From: Paracoccus sp. (in: a-proteobacteria)
GTDB taxonomy: Bacteria; Pseudomonadota; Alphaproteobacteria; Rhodobacterales; Rhodobacteraceae
Length of the DNA stretch: 52,906 nt
Direction: 5' to 3'
Assembly (NCBI RefSeq): GCF_030604785.1
Contig: NZ_JAUVVF010000024.1
Coordinates: forward strand, 1 to 52,906
The notes below the pieces were generated by a model, which saw nothing but the letters and a program-made list of their open reading frames with translations, was not told the DNA's origin and made no database searches. The number at the start of each line of letters is the position of its first letter. The first letter of the stretch is position 1. Both the position numbers and the translations under genes were made by a program. Shown here piece after piece: positions 10,131 through 17,718 of the stretch.

Positions 10131-10249
10131 CGGAAACTCCTGTCCTGGTCACGGCCCACGCCTTCCGACCCGGGCAGAGGCCGGGCGGAGCCGTGATCCA
10201 ATTCCCGAGAGCGGCGTTCGGTTCCCGGATTTCCGCGACAGGATGCGGA

Positions 10250-10834
10250 TCAGCCGCCGCTGCTGCGGGCCGGGCTGCTGCCGGTGCTGCCGAAACCGCC
10301 GCGCGAGGCCGCCGTGGCGCGGCTCATGGGGGCTTGGCCGGCGGTGGCGGCCGGGCGGGTGAATTGCTGGCCGCTGACCGTCGCGCGGCCCGTGTTGCTG
10401 CCGAAATTCGTGGTGCGCGCGGCGTTGGTGTATCCGCCTTGCGCGTTGCGATACATCGGCTGGGCGGCGGCCTGCCCGGCCGTGGCCCGGCCCAGCATCG
10501 AGCCGATCAGATAGCCCGCCAGAAGCGGCATGAAGATGCTGCCGGATCCGCCCGCCTGCTGCGCTTCCGAGCCGCAATTGCCCGCGCCGTGCTGTTCCTC
10601 GCAGACCTCGAGACTGTCATAGCGGGGGGCGGCCTCGACATGCAGGGCTGCGGCCTCGGCAAAGGCCTGGTCGCATTCGGCGGCGGTGAACAGCCCGCCC
10701 TGCGCGGCGGCGGCCTGACAGCTTGCCAGATCGGGGAAGGCCTGCGCCTCGACCTGTTCCTCGCGGCAGCCGGCGACGGTGAAGGCGGCGGCGCCGAGAA
10801 TGGTCAGCGCGACGGTTCTGGAACGTTTTCTCAT
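10250..10834 (-). CDS. ygiB: DUF1190 (YgiB-like) lipoprotein
   Basis: The 194-residue protein starts with a lipoprotein signal: MRKRSRT, a hydrophobic run and the lipobox FTVAGC, giving a lipidated Cys near residue 22. The body has the DUF1190 features FPDLASCQAAAAQGGLFTAAECDQAF and a Cys-bearing CEEQHGAGNC. The last third is Gly/Ser/Ala/Arg-rich and probably disordered. The chosen ATG at 10834 has GGAGG just upstream; the longer in-frame extension would enter ygiC. It lies 41 bases downstream of the ygiC homologue, reversing the E. coli ygiB-ygiC order. Function is not established for the family. Confidence 0.85.
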   Translation of the reverse strand: MRKRSRTVALTILGAAAFTVAGCREEQVEAQAFPDLASCQAAAAQGGLFTAAECDQAFAEAAALHVEAAPRYDSLEVCEEQHGAGNCGSEAQQAGGSGSIFMPLLAGYLIGSMLGRATAGQAAAQPMYRNAQGGYTNAARTTNFGSNTGRATVSGQQFTRPAATAGQAPMSRATAASRGGFGSTGSSPARSSGG

Positions 10835-10875
10835 ATCCCCTCCTTGGCGGATCGCTCCGCCTGAAAGCTTGCGGA

Positions 10876-12102
10876 TCAATCCGCGATGAAATGCGGCTTG
10901 AAGCGCGAAAGATCCTGCGTGATGCGCGAGCGGTCCTCGCGCAGGCCCATGCCGACGCAATCATGGCCCGCGATCCAGGCGCCGATCACCGGGCGGAACC
11001 CGTCGAATTCGGGCAGCGCGTGATAGGCCTGCACGATGCGCGGGTGGCGGTCGTAATCGCCCGCCGGGCTGGATTCCGAGACCTCGCCCGCCTCGACGAT
11101 GCTGATGCCTGCCCCTTCGCGCGAAAAGAGCGGCTTGACCACATGGCCCCGGCGCAGGGTCGCGGCCGCCATGTCGAAGGCGCGGGCCACGTCGGGCGCG
11201 GTCCGCCCGCCCGAGACCAGCGCATCGGCCACGTCATCGGCGAAGAAGGCGGGCAGCAGGTTCGGATGGCCGGGGAACATCTGCCACAGGACCGGCAGAA
11301 GCCCCTTGTTCGACACGACCGCCTTCCAGGCCGGTTCGAGGAACAGGCAGCCCGAACCGGCGATGTGGCGGGCGTAATCGTCGGCCAGCAGGTCCTCCCA
11401 CGGATAGAGCTTGAAGAGCGTGCCGATCACCCGCCCCTCGGCATCGAGGAACTGGCCCCCCTCGCTGGCGCCGATCTTGTCGAGATCGCTGTAATGCGCG
11501 CCCATCCCGGCCTCGCGCGCGGCCCAGGCCATGGATTCGACGGTGGCGTAATCCTCGGGATTGCCGGGGATGGCGGTGAAGTGGATGTCGGTGTCGGGTG
11601 CGAACAGGTCCCGGAAGCGTTCGACCAGCGCCTCGTGGATGCCGTTGAACTGGTCGGCGCCTTCGGGCAGGTGGCCTGCCGCGATCTGATCCTCGAGCCA
11701 TTGCCACTGGAAGGCTGCGCTTTCGTAAAGCGAGGTCGGCGTGTCGGCGTTGTATTCCAGCAGCTTCGCCGGGCCGCTGCCGCCATAGGCCAGATCCATG
11801 CGGCCATAGATCTCGGGCTCGTTGCGCGCCCAGCTGTCTGCGATCAGGTCGAAATGCTCCGGGGGGATGCCCAGCCGCGCCATCAACCTTTCCGAGCCGA
11901 CGATGGCGGCCACGGCCTCGCGCGTCATGGCGTGAAGCTGTGTCGCCGGATCCTCGATATCCTGTTCGATCTGGGCCAGTGTGAAGCGGTAGGCCGAGCT
12001 TTCATCCCAATAGGGCTCGCCATGCATGTTGGCGAAGGTGAAGCCGACGTCTTTGGCCTTCGCGGCTAGGTCGGGGCGGACGGGCAGGGCGATCTTTTGC
12101 AT
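10876..12102 (-). CDS. ygiC: glutathionylspermidine-synthase-family ATP-grasp protein (YgiC-like)
   Basis: This ATP-grasp ligase fold protein resembles the synthetase half of glutathionylspermidine synthase. It closely follows YgiC: FANMHGEPYWDE, LLEYNADTPTSLYE, FKLYPWEDLLADD, LEPAWKAVVSNKGLLPVLW, VVKPLFSREGA and the terminal REDRSRITQDLSRFKPHF. The start is ATG at 12102 behind CAGGGG; an ATG at 12114 is a weaker option. YgiC itself has not been shown to make glutathionylspermidine, so the substrate should be treated as unknown. It is transcribed ahead of the YgiB-like lipoprotein, and a hairpin repeat separates it from the DUF2218 gene upstream. Confidence 0.9.
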   Translation of the reverse strand: MQKIALPVRPDLAAKAKDVGFTFANMHGEPYWDESSAYRFTLAQIEQDIEDPATQLHAMTREAVAAIVGSERLMARLGIPPEHFDLIADSWARNEPEIYGRMDLAYGGSGPAKLLEYNADTPTSLYESAAFQWQWLEDQIAAGHLPEGADQFNGIHEALVERFRDLFAPDTDIHFTAIPGNPEDYATVESMAWAAREAGMGAHYSDLDKIGASEGGQFLDAEGRVIGTLFKLYPWEDLLADDYARHIAGSGCLFLEPAWKAVVSNKGLLPVLWQMFPGHPNLLPAFFADDVADALVSGGRTAPDVARAFDMAAATLRRGHVVKPLFSREGAGISIVEAGEVSESSPAGDYDRHPRIVQAYHALPEFDGFRPVIGAWIAGHDCVGMGLREDRSRITQDLSRFKPHFIAD

Positions 12103-12170
12103 GACCCCTGACATAGGGCGAAGGGCGCCCGAGAACCAGAGGAAAGGGCGTCGCGGGGGCTGGCCGGGCA

Positions 12171-12236
12171 GGGGGGCGCTGCCCCCCATCCCCGTTCCGG
12201 GGATTCCCCCCGGGATATTTGGCCCAAGGCAAAGGG
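12171..12236. repeat. composite intergenic repeat, copy 1
   Basis: Two perfect hairpins stand in tandem. The first is GGGGGGC-GCT-GCCCCCC at 12171-12187. The second is ATCCCCG-TTC-CGGGGAT at 12188-12204. A tail at 12212-12236 reads GGGATATTT, GGC, then CCAAGGCAAAGGG. The same tail, differing only in the three middle bases, recurs at 47232-47256 behind another GC hairpin. The element sits directly after the DUF2218 stop and before ygiC, where it could terminate or attenuate transcription on the - strand. Confidence 0.8.
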
Positions 12237-12237
12237 C

Positions 12238-12522
12238 TCAGGCGGGTTGCCAGTCCAGCGGTTGCGGGTCTTCGCGATGGGCAAAGCGCAGCAGGTGGCT
12301 TTCGACGACGCCGCGCAGCGTGTCCAGCGGTTCGGCCTCGGGGGTTTCGACGGCGAGGTGCAGGCCTGTCGGGATCAGCGCGATGGTGGCAGTGCCTGCC
12401 GCGAAGTGCAGCCGCGCCTGGGTGTCGGAGGTCTCGACCTGGATCTTGTGGCCGAAATGCTTGGCCATCGTGCCCATCAGGGCCGGGCCGCGTTCGGTCG
12501 GGAAGGTGGCGGTGATGTGCAT
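12238..12522 (-). CDS. DUF2218 domain protein in siderophore locus
   Basis: This small cytoplasmic protein of 94 residues has no signal peptide. It matches the DUF2218 pattern: early FPTERGPALMGTMAKHFGHKI, central LHFAAGTATIALIPTGLHLAVE and a C-terminal ESHLLRFAHRE. The ATG at 12522 has GGAG upstream; the longer frame would cross the promoter region. It is divergent from a siderophore-binding protein gene and shares a 182-base intergenic region that holds an iron-box-like element. The shared promoter suggests iron control and a role in siderophore handling, for example as a small reductase partner or Fe-siderophore processor. That role is an inference. Confidence 0.83.
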   Translation of the reverse strand: MHITATFPTERGPALMGTMAKHFGHKIQVETSDTQARLHFAAGTATIALIPTGLHLAVETPEAEPLDTLRGVVESHLLRFAHREDPQPLDWQPA

Positions 12523-12565
12523 GGGAACTCCTGTCATGCGGTCCTGAGGGGCGGCTAGCGAATGT

Positions 12566-12580
12566 TGATGCAATTTGTCA
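12566..12580. promoter_or_regulatory. iron-box-like operator (TGA-N9-TCA), siderophore promoter
   Basis: The sequence reads TGA, nine bases, TCA, inside a longer inverted repeat GTTGA-N9-TCAAC (12564-12582) in an unusually AT-rich island between divergent iron-transport genes. TGA-N9-TCA is the IRO-box form recognised by RirA; rhodobacterial IscR-type regulators use a related box. On the - strand the right arm also forms a perfect TTGACA -35 hexamer (12576-12581) toward the DUF2218 gene. A very similar box stands between hmuR and hmuS. The identity of the binding regulator is inferred. Confidence 0.6.
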
Positions 12581-12704
12581 ACAAAGCGTGGCGATATCCT
12601 GACAAAAAAACACAGCCATTCTTTACGTCGTGCACATCGCGCGCTAAGCCCGCGTCTGTCGCCGGGGGAATGCACCGCCCGGACCCGATCTGAAAGGAAT
12701 TGGC

Positions 12705-13613
12705 ATGCGTCTTCTGGCACTGACCGCCCTTGCAACCCTGGGCCTGTCCTCGGCCGTGCTGGCCGATACCGTCGTGATCCCCACCGCCCAAGGCCAGGTT
12801 TCGCTGGAGGCCGCGCCCGAGCGGGTGGCGGTCTACGACATGGCCGCGCTGGACACGCTGGTCGCGCTTGGCGTGACGCCTGCCGCCACGATCGAGCGCG
12901 TGACCGTGCCGGCGCTGGCCGAGGCCGTGGCCGGGGCCGAGCGCGTCGGCACGCTGTTCGAGCCCGATCTGGAAGCCCTGGCCGGGGTCGGGCCGGACCT
13001 GATCATCGTCGGCGGCCGGTCGGCGGCACAGTTGCAGGCGGTGTCGCAGGTGGCGCCCGCCATAGACATGACGCTGGAGGAGGATCTGATGGTCAGCGCC
13101 AAGGCGCGGATCGCGGGCTATGGCCAGCTGTTTCAGCGCGAGGCCGAGGCCGCTGCCCTGACTGGTGAACTGGATGCCGCGCTGGAGCGGTTGCGGGCGG
13201 CCTCGGAGGGGAAGGGTCGGGCGCTGATCGTGCTGACCAACGGCACGCGCATGTCGGCCTACGGCGCGGGGTCGCGTTTCGGCTGGATCTTCGATGCGAC
13301 CGCGCTGGAAGAGGCCGCGCCCGGTCTGGACGAGGCCACGCATGGTCAGGCGATCACGCATGAATTCATCGCCGAGGTGAATCCCGACTGGCTGATCGTG
13401 GTCGATCGCAGCGCCGCCATCGGCGAGGAGGGGCAGGGCGCCGAGGCGACCCTGCGTTCCGGGCTGGTCGCGCAGACGACAGCGTGGTCGCGGGGGCAGG
13501 TGGTCAATCTGGATCCCGGCGCGGCCTATATCTCGGCCGGGGGATACGGTGCGATGATGACGCTGATCGGCCAGCTGACCGAGGCGCTTGAGGGCGCCGA
13601 AGCCGACAGCTGA
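12705..13613 (+). CDS. siderophore ABC transporter substrate-binding protein (FatB/CeuE/YclQ-like)
   Basis: This periplasmic binding protein for a ferric siderophore has 302 residues. A signal peptide ends at VLA before DTV (about residue 21). The mature protein has the class III cluster A8 layout: an N lobe with ERVAVYDMAALDTLVALGV, the GPDLIIVGGRSAAQLQAV region, and a C lobe with EVNPDWLIVVDRSAAIG. Similarity in pattern is to catecholate or photobactin-type binders of the FatB group. It heads a coupled operon with two permeases and an ATPase; its TGA overlaps the next ATG by one base. No siderophore-synthesis gene is nearby, so xenosiderophore use is plausible. Confidence 0.92.
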   Translation: MRLLALTALATLGLSSAVLADTVVIPTAQGQVSLEAAPERVAVYDMAALDTLVALGVTPAATIERVTVPALAEAVAGAERVGTLFEPDLEALAGVGPDLIIVGGRSAAQLQAVSQVAPAIDMTLEEDLMVSAKARIAGYGQLFQREAEAAALTGELDAALERLRAASEGKGRALIVLTNGTRMSAYGAGSRFGWIFDATALEEAAPGLDEATHGQAITHEFIAEVNPDWLIVVDRSAAIGEEGQGAEATLRSGLVAQTTAWSRGQVVNLDPGAAYISAGGYGAMMTLIGQLTEALEGAEADS

Positions 13614-14566
13614 TGCGCGTCCTGCCCGCCCTGTCATCGGCGCTGATCGCGCTGATGCTGGCCAGCCTGACCATCGGCGCCGCGCAGGTCGATCTGCGGA
13701 TGGTGCGGCAGGACCCGCTGGCGATGCTGGTTCTGCTGGAATCGCGCCTGCCCCGGACGCTGGCCGTCGCCCTGACCGGGGCCGCGCTGTCGGTGGCCGG
13801 CGTGCTGATCCAGGCGCTGGTGCGCAACCGTTTCGTCGGGCCGGACACGTCGGGCACGGCCGAGGGCGCGGCCCTGGGCCTGCTGGCCATCACGATTTGG
13901 GCGCCGGCCAGTCCGCTCTGGCTGCGGATGGTGGTGGCCAGCCTGACCGCGATGGCCGCGACGGCGCTGTTTCTGGCGGTGATCCGCCGCCTGCCCGCGC
14001 GAGAGGTTATGCTGGTCCCCATCGCGGGGATCATCCTGTCGGGCGTCGTCGGATCGGTGGTGACCTTCATCGCCTGGCAGCATGATCTGATGCAGTTCGT
14101 CGGCACCTGGCTGGGCAGCGGCGAATTCTCGGGCGCTATTGCGGGGCGGTATGAATTGCTGTGGATCGCCGGGATCGCGGCGCTGCTGGCCTGGCTTGCG
14201 GCCGATCGTTTCGCGATACTGGGCTTGGGCGACGGGGTGGCGACCGGGCTCGGCCTGTCAGTCGATGCCGTGATGCGGCTTGGCCTGGTCGTGGTGTCGG
14301 TGGTCACGGCGATGGTCGTGACGACGGTGGGGATGCTGCCCTTCGTCGGGCTGGTCGTGCCCAATCTGGTGGCGCGGCTGATGGGCGACAACCTGCGCCA
14401 GACGCTGCCGGTGGTGGCGCTGTCGGGGGCGGTTCTGGTTCTGGCCTGCGATCTGGTCGCGCGCATCGTCGTCGCCCCCTACGAGCTGCCCGCCGGGCTG
14501 ATCTTGGGTGTTCTGGGCGCGGGCCTGTTCCTGTGGCTTCTGCATCGCAGGCCGGTCCATGGCTGA
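13613..14566 (+). CDS. siderophore ABC transporter permease 1 (FecCD family, FatD/YclN-like)
   Basis: This inner-membrane permease of 317 residues has about nine hydrophobic segments. Family marks include SRLPRTLAVALTGAALSVAGVLIQALVRN near residue 45, the cytoplasmic loop around GLGLSV, and GMLPFVGLVVPNLVARLMGDNLR. The last is the conserved FVGLxxPHxxR-type segment, here with Asn in place of the usual His. It forms a heterodimer with the next permease. The start ATG sits in a TGATG junction with the binding-protein gene, and its end overlaps permease 2 by eight bases. Confidence 0.92.
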   Translation: MRVLPALSSALIALMLASLTIGAAQVDLRMVRQDPLAMLVLLESRLPRTLAVALTGAALSVAGVLIQALVRNRFVGPDTSGTAEGAALGLLAITIWAPASPLWLRMVVASLTAMAATALFLAVIRRLPAREVMLVPIAGIILSGVVGSVVTFIAWQHDLMQFVGTWLGSGEFSGAIAGRYELLWIAGIAALLAWLAADRFAILGLGDGVATGLGLSVDAVMRLGLVVVSVVTAMVVTTVGMLPFVGLVVPNLVARLMGDNLRQTLPVVALSGAVLVLACDLVARIVVAPYELPAGLILGVLGAGLFLWLLHRRPVHG

Positions 14567-15551
14567 GGTGATGATGATCCCGGCGGCGCCCCCGCGTCCC
14601 TCGCGCCCCGTCTGGGTTCTGGCGGGGCTGTGCTGTCTGCTGGCCGTGATTTCGGCCCTGTGGATGTGGCAGGGGCTGGGCGGGGGCAACCGGGGCTTTG
14701 TGCTGGGGCTTAGGGCGAACAAGCTGGCCGCGCTGGCCCTTGTAGGCGTGGCGGTCGGTGTCTCGACGATCATGTTCCAGACCATTGCGGCCAACCGTGT
14801 CCTGACGCCCTCGATCATGGGGTTCGATGCGCTTTACGTGCTGTTGCAGACGGCGCTGGTGGCCTCGCTGGGGATTGCGGGTTTCGCGGGGCTGCCCGCC
14901 GCCGCGAAGTTCCTTTCCGAGATCGCGCTGATGGTGCTGCTGGCCTCGCTTCTGTTCGGGACACTGATGCTGCAGGGCGCGCGGGACATTCCGCGCATGA
15001 TCCTGACGGGGGTGATCCTGGGCGTTCTGTTCCGGTCGCTGGCGGGCTTCATGGGCCGGGTCATGGACCCCGCCCAATACGCAGTGGTGCAGGCCGCCAG
15101 CTTTGCCAGCTTCAACCGGGTGAACGCCACGCTGCTGCCTGTGGCCGCGCTGGTGACGGTTCTGGCGGTTCTGGCCGCGTGGCGCATGTCGGCGCGGCTG
15201 GACGTGCTGGCGCTTGGGCGCGACGCGGCGGTGTCGCTTGGGCTGCGGCACCGGGCCGTGGTCATCGCCGCGCTGTCGCTGGTGGCGCTGCTGGTCTCGG
15301 TCTCGACGGCGGTGGTGGGGCCGGTGGCGTTCTTCGGGCTGATCGTGGCCGGGCTGGCGCATGGGCTGACGCGCAGCGCCTCGCATGCCGTGCTGCTGCC
15401 TGCGGCCGGGCTGATCGGCGCCACGATCCTGATCGGCGGCCAGTGGCTGTTCGAGCGGCAGCTCGGCCAGGCCGCCACGCTGTCGGTCGTGGTCGAGTTC
15501 GCGGGCGGGTTGTTTTTCCTCTATCTTCTTCTCAAGGGGCGCATCCGATGA
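14559..15551 (+). CDS. siderophore ABC transporter permease 2 (FecCD family, FatC/YclO-like)
   Basis: This second inner-membrane permease subunit has 330 residues. It shows many hydrophobic segments, RANKLAALALVGVAVGVSTIMFQTIAANR near the N-terminus and VVGPVAFFGLIVAGLAHGLT in the second half, as in YclO/FatC. The ATG at 14559 overlaps the preceding gene by eight bases. ATGs at 14571 and 14574 would remove the overlap and are possible. The stop overlaps the ATPase ATG (ATGA). It probably pairs with permease 1 to carry the ferric siderophore across the inner membrane. Confidence 0.91.
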   Translation: MAEVMMIPAAPPRPSRPVWVLAGLCCLLAVISALWMWQGLGGGNRGFVLGLRANKLAALALVGVAVGVSTIMFQTIAANRVLTPSIMGFDALYVLLQTALVASLGIAGFAGLPAAAKFLSEIALMVLLASLLFGTLMLQGARDIPRMILTGVILGVLFRSLAGFMGRVMDPAQYAVVQAASFASFNRVNATLLPVAALVTVLAVLAAWRMSARLDVLALGRDAAVSLGLRHRAVVIAALSLVALLVSVSTAVVGPVAFFGLIVAGLAHGLTRSASHAVLLPAAGLIGATILIGGQWLFERQLGQAATLSVVVEFAGGLFFLYLLLKGRIR

Positions 15552-16306
15552 TCGAGATCCGGGCCGTCAGCCATCAGATCGCGGGAACGCCGATCCTGCA
15601 CGACATCACAACCCGCCTGCCCGAGGGGCGCCTGACCGCGCTGATCGGGCCGAACGGGGCGGGCAAGTCCACGCTGCTGCGGCTGGTCGGGCGGCTTGAG
15701 CCGCTGCAAGCGGGCCGGATCAGCGTCGCGGGCCATGACATCGCCACGACGCCGACCGACAGGCTGGCGCAGGTCATGGCGGTCCTGGGCCAGCAGACGC
15801 TGATCGCCAGCCGCCTGCGCCTGGCCGAGCTGGTGGCCTTCGGGCGCTGGCCGCACCACAAGGGCCGCCCCACAGCCGCCGACCGCGCCCATGTGGCCGA
15901 GGCGATCCGGACCTTCGCCCTCGGCCCGCTGGCGGATCGCTTCATGGACGAATTGTCGGGCGGGCAGGCGCAGCGCGCCCATATCGCGATGGCCTTCGCG
16001 CAGGACACCGAATGGCTGCTGCTGGACGAACCGCTGAACAACCTCGACATGAGCCATGCCCGCGCGCTGATGGCCCGCCTGCGCGCGCTGGTCGATCAGC
16101 AGGGGCGCGGCGTGGCCGTGGTGCTGCACGAGGTGAACTATGCCGCCGCCTGGGCCGATCACATCATCGCGTTGAAGGATGGCCGCATCCTTGCCGAAGG
16201 CGCCCCGGATGCCGTGCTGACCGAAGATCTGCTGTCGCGCCTGTATGACGCCCCTATATCGGTGGGCCGCCATCAGGGCCGCCCGTTGGTCCTGCACCAC
16301 GCCTGA
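15548..16306 (+). CDS. siderophore ABC transporter ATP-binding protein (FepC/YclP-like)
   Basis: This cytoplasmic ATPase of 252 residues shows Walker A GPNGAGKSTLL, a Q-loop in VLGQQ, signature ELSGGQAQRAHIAMAFAQ, Walker B WLLLDEPLNNLD and the switch His in VVLHEVNYA. The unusual signature with QAQR and the H-loop EVN are typical of siderophore importers such as YclP/FatE. The ATG at 15548 overlaps the permease stop; the open frame upstream is inside the permease gene. It is the last gene of the operon and faces tonB, with a 90-base hairpin-rich spacer between them. Confidence 0.93.
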   Translation: MIEIRAVSHQIAGTPILHDITTRLPEGRLTALIGPNGAGKSTLLRLVGRLEPLQAGRISVAGHDIATTPTDRLAQVMAVLGQQTLIASRLRLAELVAFGRWPHHKGRPTAADRAHVAEAIRTFALGPLADRFMDELSGGQAQRAHIAMAFAQDTEWLLLDEPLNNLDMSHARALMARLRALVDQQGRGVAVVLHEVNYAAAWADHIIALKDGRILAEGAPDAVLTEDLLSRLYDAPISVGRHQGRPLVLHHA

Positions 16307-16333
16307 TTGCCGCGCCCCGGTCGGGCCGGGATC

Positions 16334-16384
16334 GGGGGCGCAGCCCCCGGCGAAAGTCGCCCCTTCGATGGGGGCGGCTTTCGC
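16334..16384. terminator. double hairpin between convergent siderophore and tonB operons
   Basis: The first hairpin is GGGGGC-GCA-GCCCCC (16334-16348). The second starts GCGAAAG (16350-16356) and ends CTTTCGC (16378-16384), with a GC inner stem and only G-U wobbles, giving about 15 paired positions around a short loop. It lacks a U-tract. Its place between convergent stops at 16306 and 16397 suggests bidirectional termination. The second hairpin is a relative of the one at 47303-47339. Confidence 0.65.
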
Positions 16385-16396
16385 GGCTTGCCGGGA

Positions 16397-17329
16397 TCAG
16401 CGGTCGATCGTGATCGGCAACTGGAACGAATAGCGCGCATCGGTCAGGCCCGCCGGGGCCGCCGGGCACCGACCTGCCCGCTGCGCCGCCCTGGCGACGG
16501 ACTGGTCGATATCGGCCCGCCCCGACGAGGTCGCGACCGAGATGTTCTGGATCGTCCCGTCCCGCCCGACCGACAGGGCCAGCACGACCCTGCCCCCGCG
16601 CGCGCCACGCGGCGTGTCGGCCCGGCGGCTGATGCAGCTGCGGATCTGGCCGCCCCACTGGGTCATCAGGTTCGCCCGCTGGTTCTCGCTGATGCCGCCA
16701 GCCCCGCCGCCGCCGCTATTCGAGGTGGGCGCGCTGCCACCTTGTCCCGCCTGCTGGGCCGGGGGCTGCGATTGCGCCTGCTGGCGCACGGGGGCTTCGG
16801 GGGCGCGCTGGCGCGGCTCGGCGCGCTGCTGCTGTGGCTCGGGTCGGCTGCGATCCGGGCGGCGCTCGGGCCGGGCCGAGGCTTCCAGAGTCAGCGCGGG
16901 TTCGACAGGAATCTCGGGCGGTGAGAGGCGCCGGATCTCGGGCAGGTTCAGGTCGGCGGCTTCGATCCGGGGCGGATGGGGCGCCTCTGGCAGGTTCGGC
17001 GCGGCCATCGGCATGTCGGGCGCGGTCAGGGCCGGGGGCGTCTCGGGGGAAGCGGTGATCTCGACCGGCTCGGGCTGCGGCATGGGCTGCGTCATGGGCG
17101 GGGTCTCGGGTTGCGCCAGATCGGTGGGCGTGGCGATCTCGGGCGTGTTTTCCCACTGGGACACCATCGACTGCACCTCGACGCCGCCCGCCGCCAGCGC
17201 GGTCGGGCCCAGATCGCCCATCTCGCCGCGCTGCAATTGGTCGGGCATCAGGATCGCCGCCGCCGAGACATGCAGCGCGGCGGCGATGGTGATGAAGCCG
17301 GCGGTTTCCAGAACGCGTCTCTGTGGCAT
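16397..17329 (-). CDS. tonB: TonB-family energy transducer
   Basis: This inner-membrane-anchored periplasmic protein couples proton motive force to the outer-membrane receptor. The 310 residues comprise one N-terminal membrane segment (about residues 10-30), a long Pro/Glu/Arg/Gln-rich spacer, a Gly-rich hinge and a C-terminal TonB domain (about the last 90 residues, with GGRVVLALSVGRDGTI and YSFQLPI). The ATG at 17329 has a perfect GGAGG at good spacing. A GTG at 17335 that overlaps the exbD2 stop is the alternative. It closes the operon receptor-exbB-exbD-exbD-tonB. Confidence 0.9.
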   Translation of the reverse strand: MPQRRVLETAGFITIAAALHVSAAAILMPDQLQRGEMGDLGPTALAAGGVEVQSMVSQWENTPEIATPTDLAQPETPPMTQPMPQPEPVEITASPETPPALTAPDMPMAAPNLPEAPHPPRIEAADLNLPEIRRLSPPEIPVEPALTLEASARPERRPDRSRPEPQQQRAEPRQRAPEAPVRQQAQSQPPAQQAGQGGSAPTSNSGGGGAGGISENQRANLMTQWGGQIRSCISRRADTPRGARGGRVVLALSVGRDGTIQNISVATSSGRADIDQSVARAAQRAGRCPAAPAGLTDARYSFQLPITIDR

Positions 17330-17331
17330 TC

Positions 17332-17715
17332 TCACCCTCCGCTGACGACCAGGCGCGCGCCTTCGGGCGCGATCTCGCGCAGGCGCTTGAGATGGGCGGC
17401 CAGGATCGCGGCCGGGATGGCCCGGTCGGCGCGGATCTCGACCGCCTGTTCGGGCGCGGCCAGGGCGATGGCCTGCCAGACTGCATCGCCGCGCGCCTCG
17501 TTCCAGGCTAGATCGCCCGAGGCCGAGACATAGAGCACGTCACGCGCCTCGGCCCGCAATTCGGATGCGCCGCCCTCGGGTGTCGCCACTTCGAACGGGG
17601 TCGAGGGCGCGATCTGCGAGGTCAGCAGGAAGAAGATCAGCAGCAGGAACACCACGTTGATCATCGGAATGATCGATTCGCCGCGCGGGCGTCGGGGGGG
17701 CATGTCGATCCGCAT
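17332..17715 (-). CDS. exbD: ExbD-family proton-channel subunit, Asn variant
   Basis: This protein of 127 residues has one membrane helix near residues 17-36 (PMINVVFLLLIFFLL) and a periplasmic ExbD/TolR domain. The position of the proton-carrying Asp of ExbD is Asn20 here (MIN instead of MID). The adjacent paralogue keeps the Asp. It may be a structural partner in a mixed ExbD pair with one proton-active member; this is inferred. The gene lies three bases after exbD1, and its stop overlaps the alternative GTG of tonB, so the four accessory genes are tightly coupled. Confidence 0.9.
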   Translation of the reverse strand: MRIDMPPRRPRGESIIPMINVVFLLLIFFLLTSQIAPSTPFEVATPEGGASELRAEARDVLYVSASGDLAWNEARGDAVWQAIALAAPEQAVEIRADRAIPAAILAAHLKRLREIAPEGARLVVSGG

Positions 17716-17718
17716 GGG

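Noticed and set aside
10131..10249. Promoter or small RNA between yehZ and ygiB
   Set aside because: No convincing -35/-10 pair, hairpin with U-tract or conserved motif could be seen in the 119 bases.
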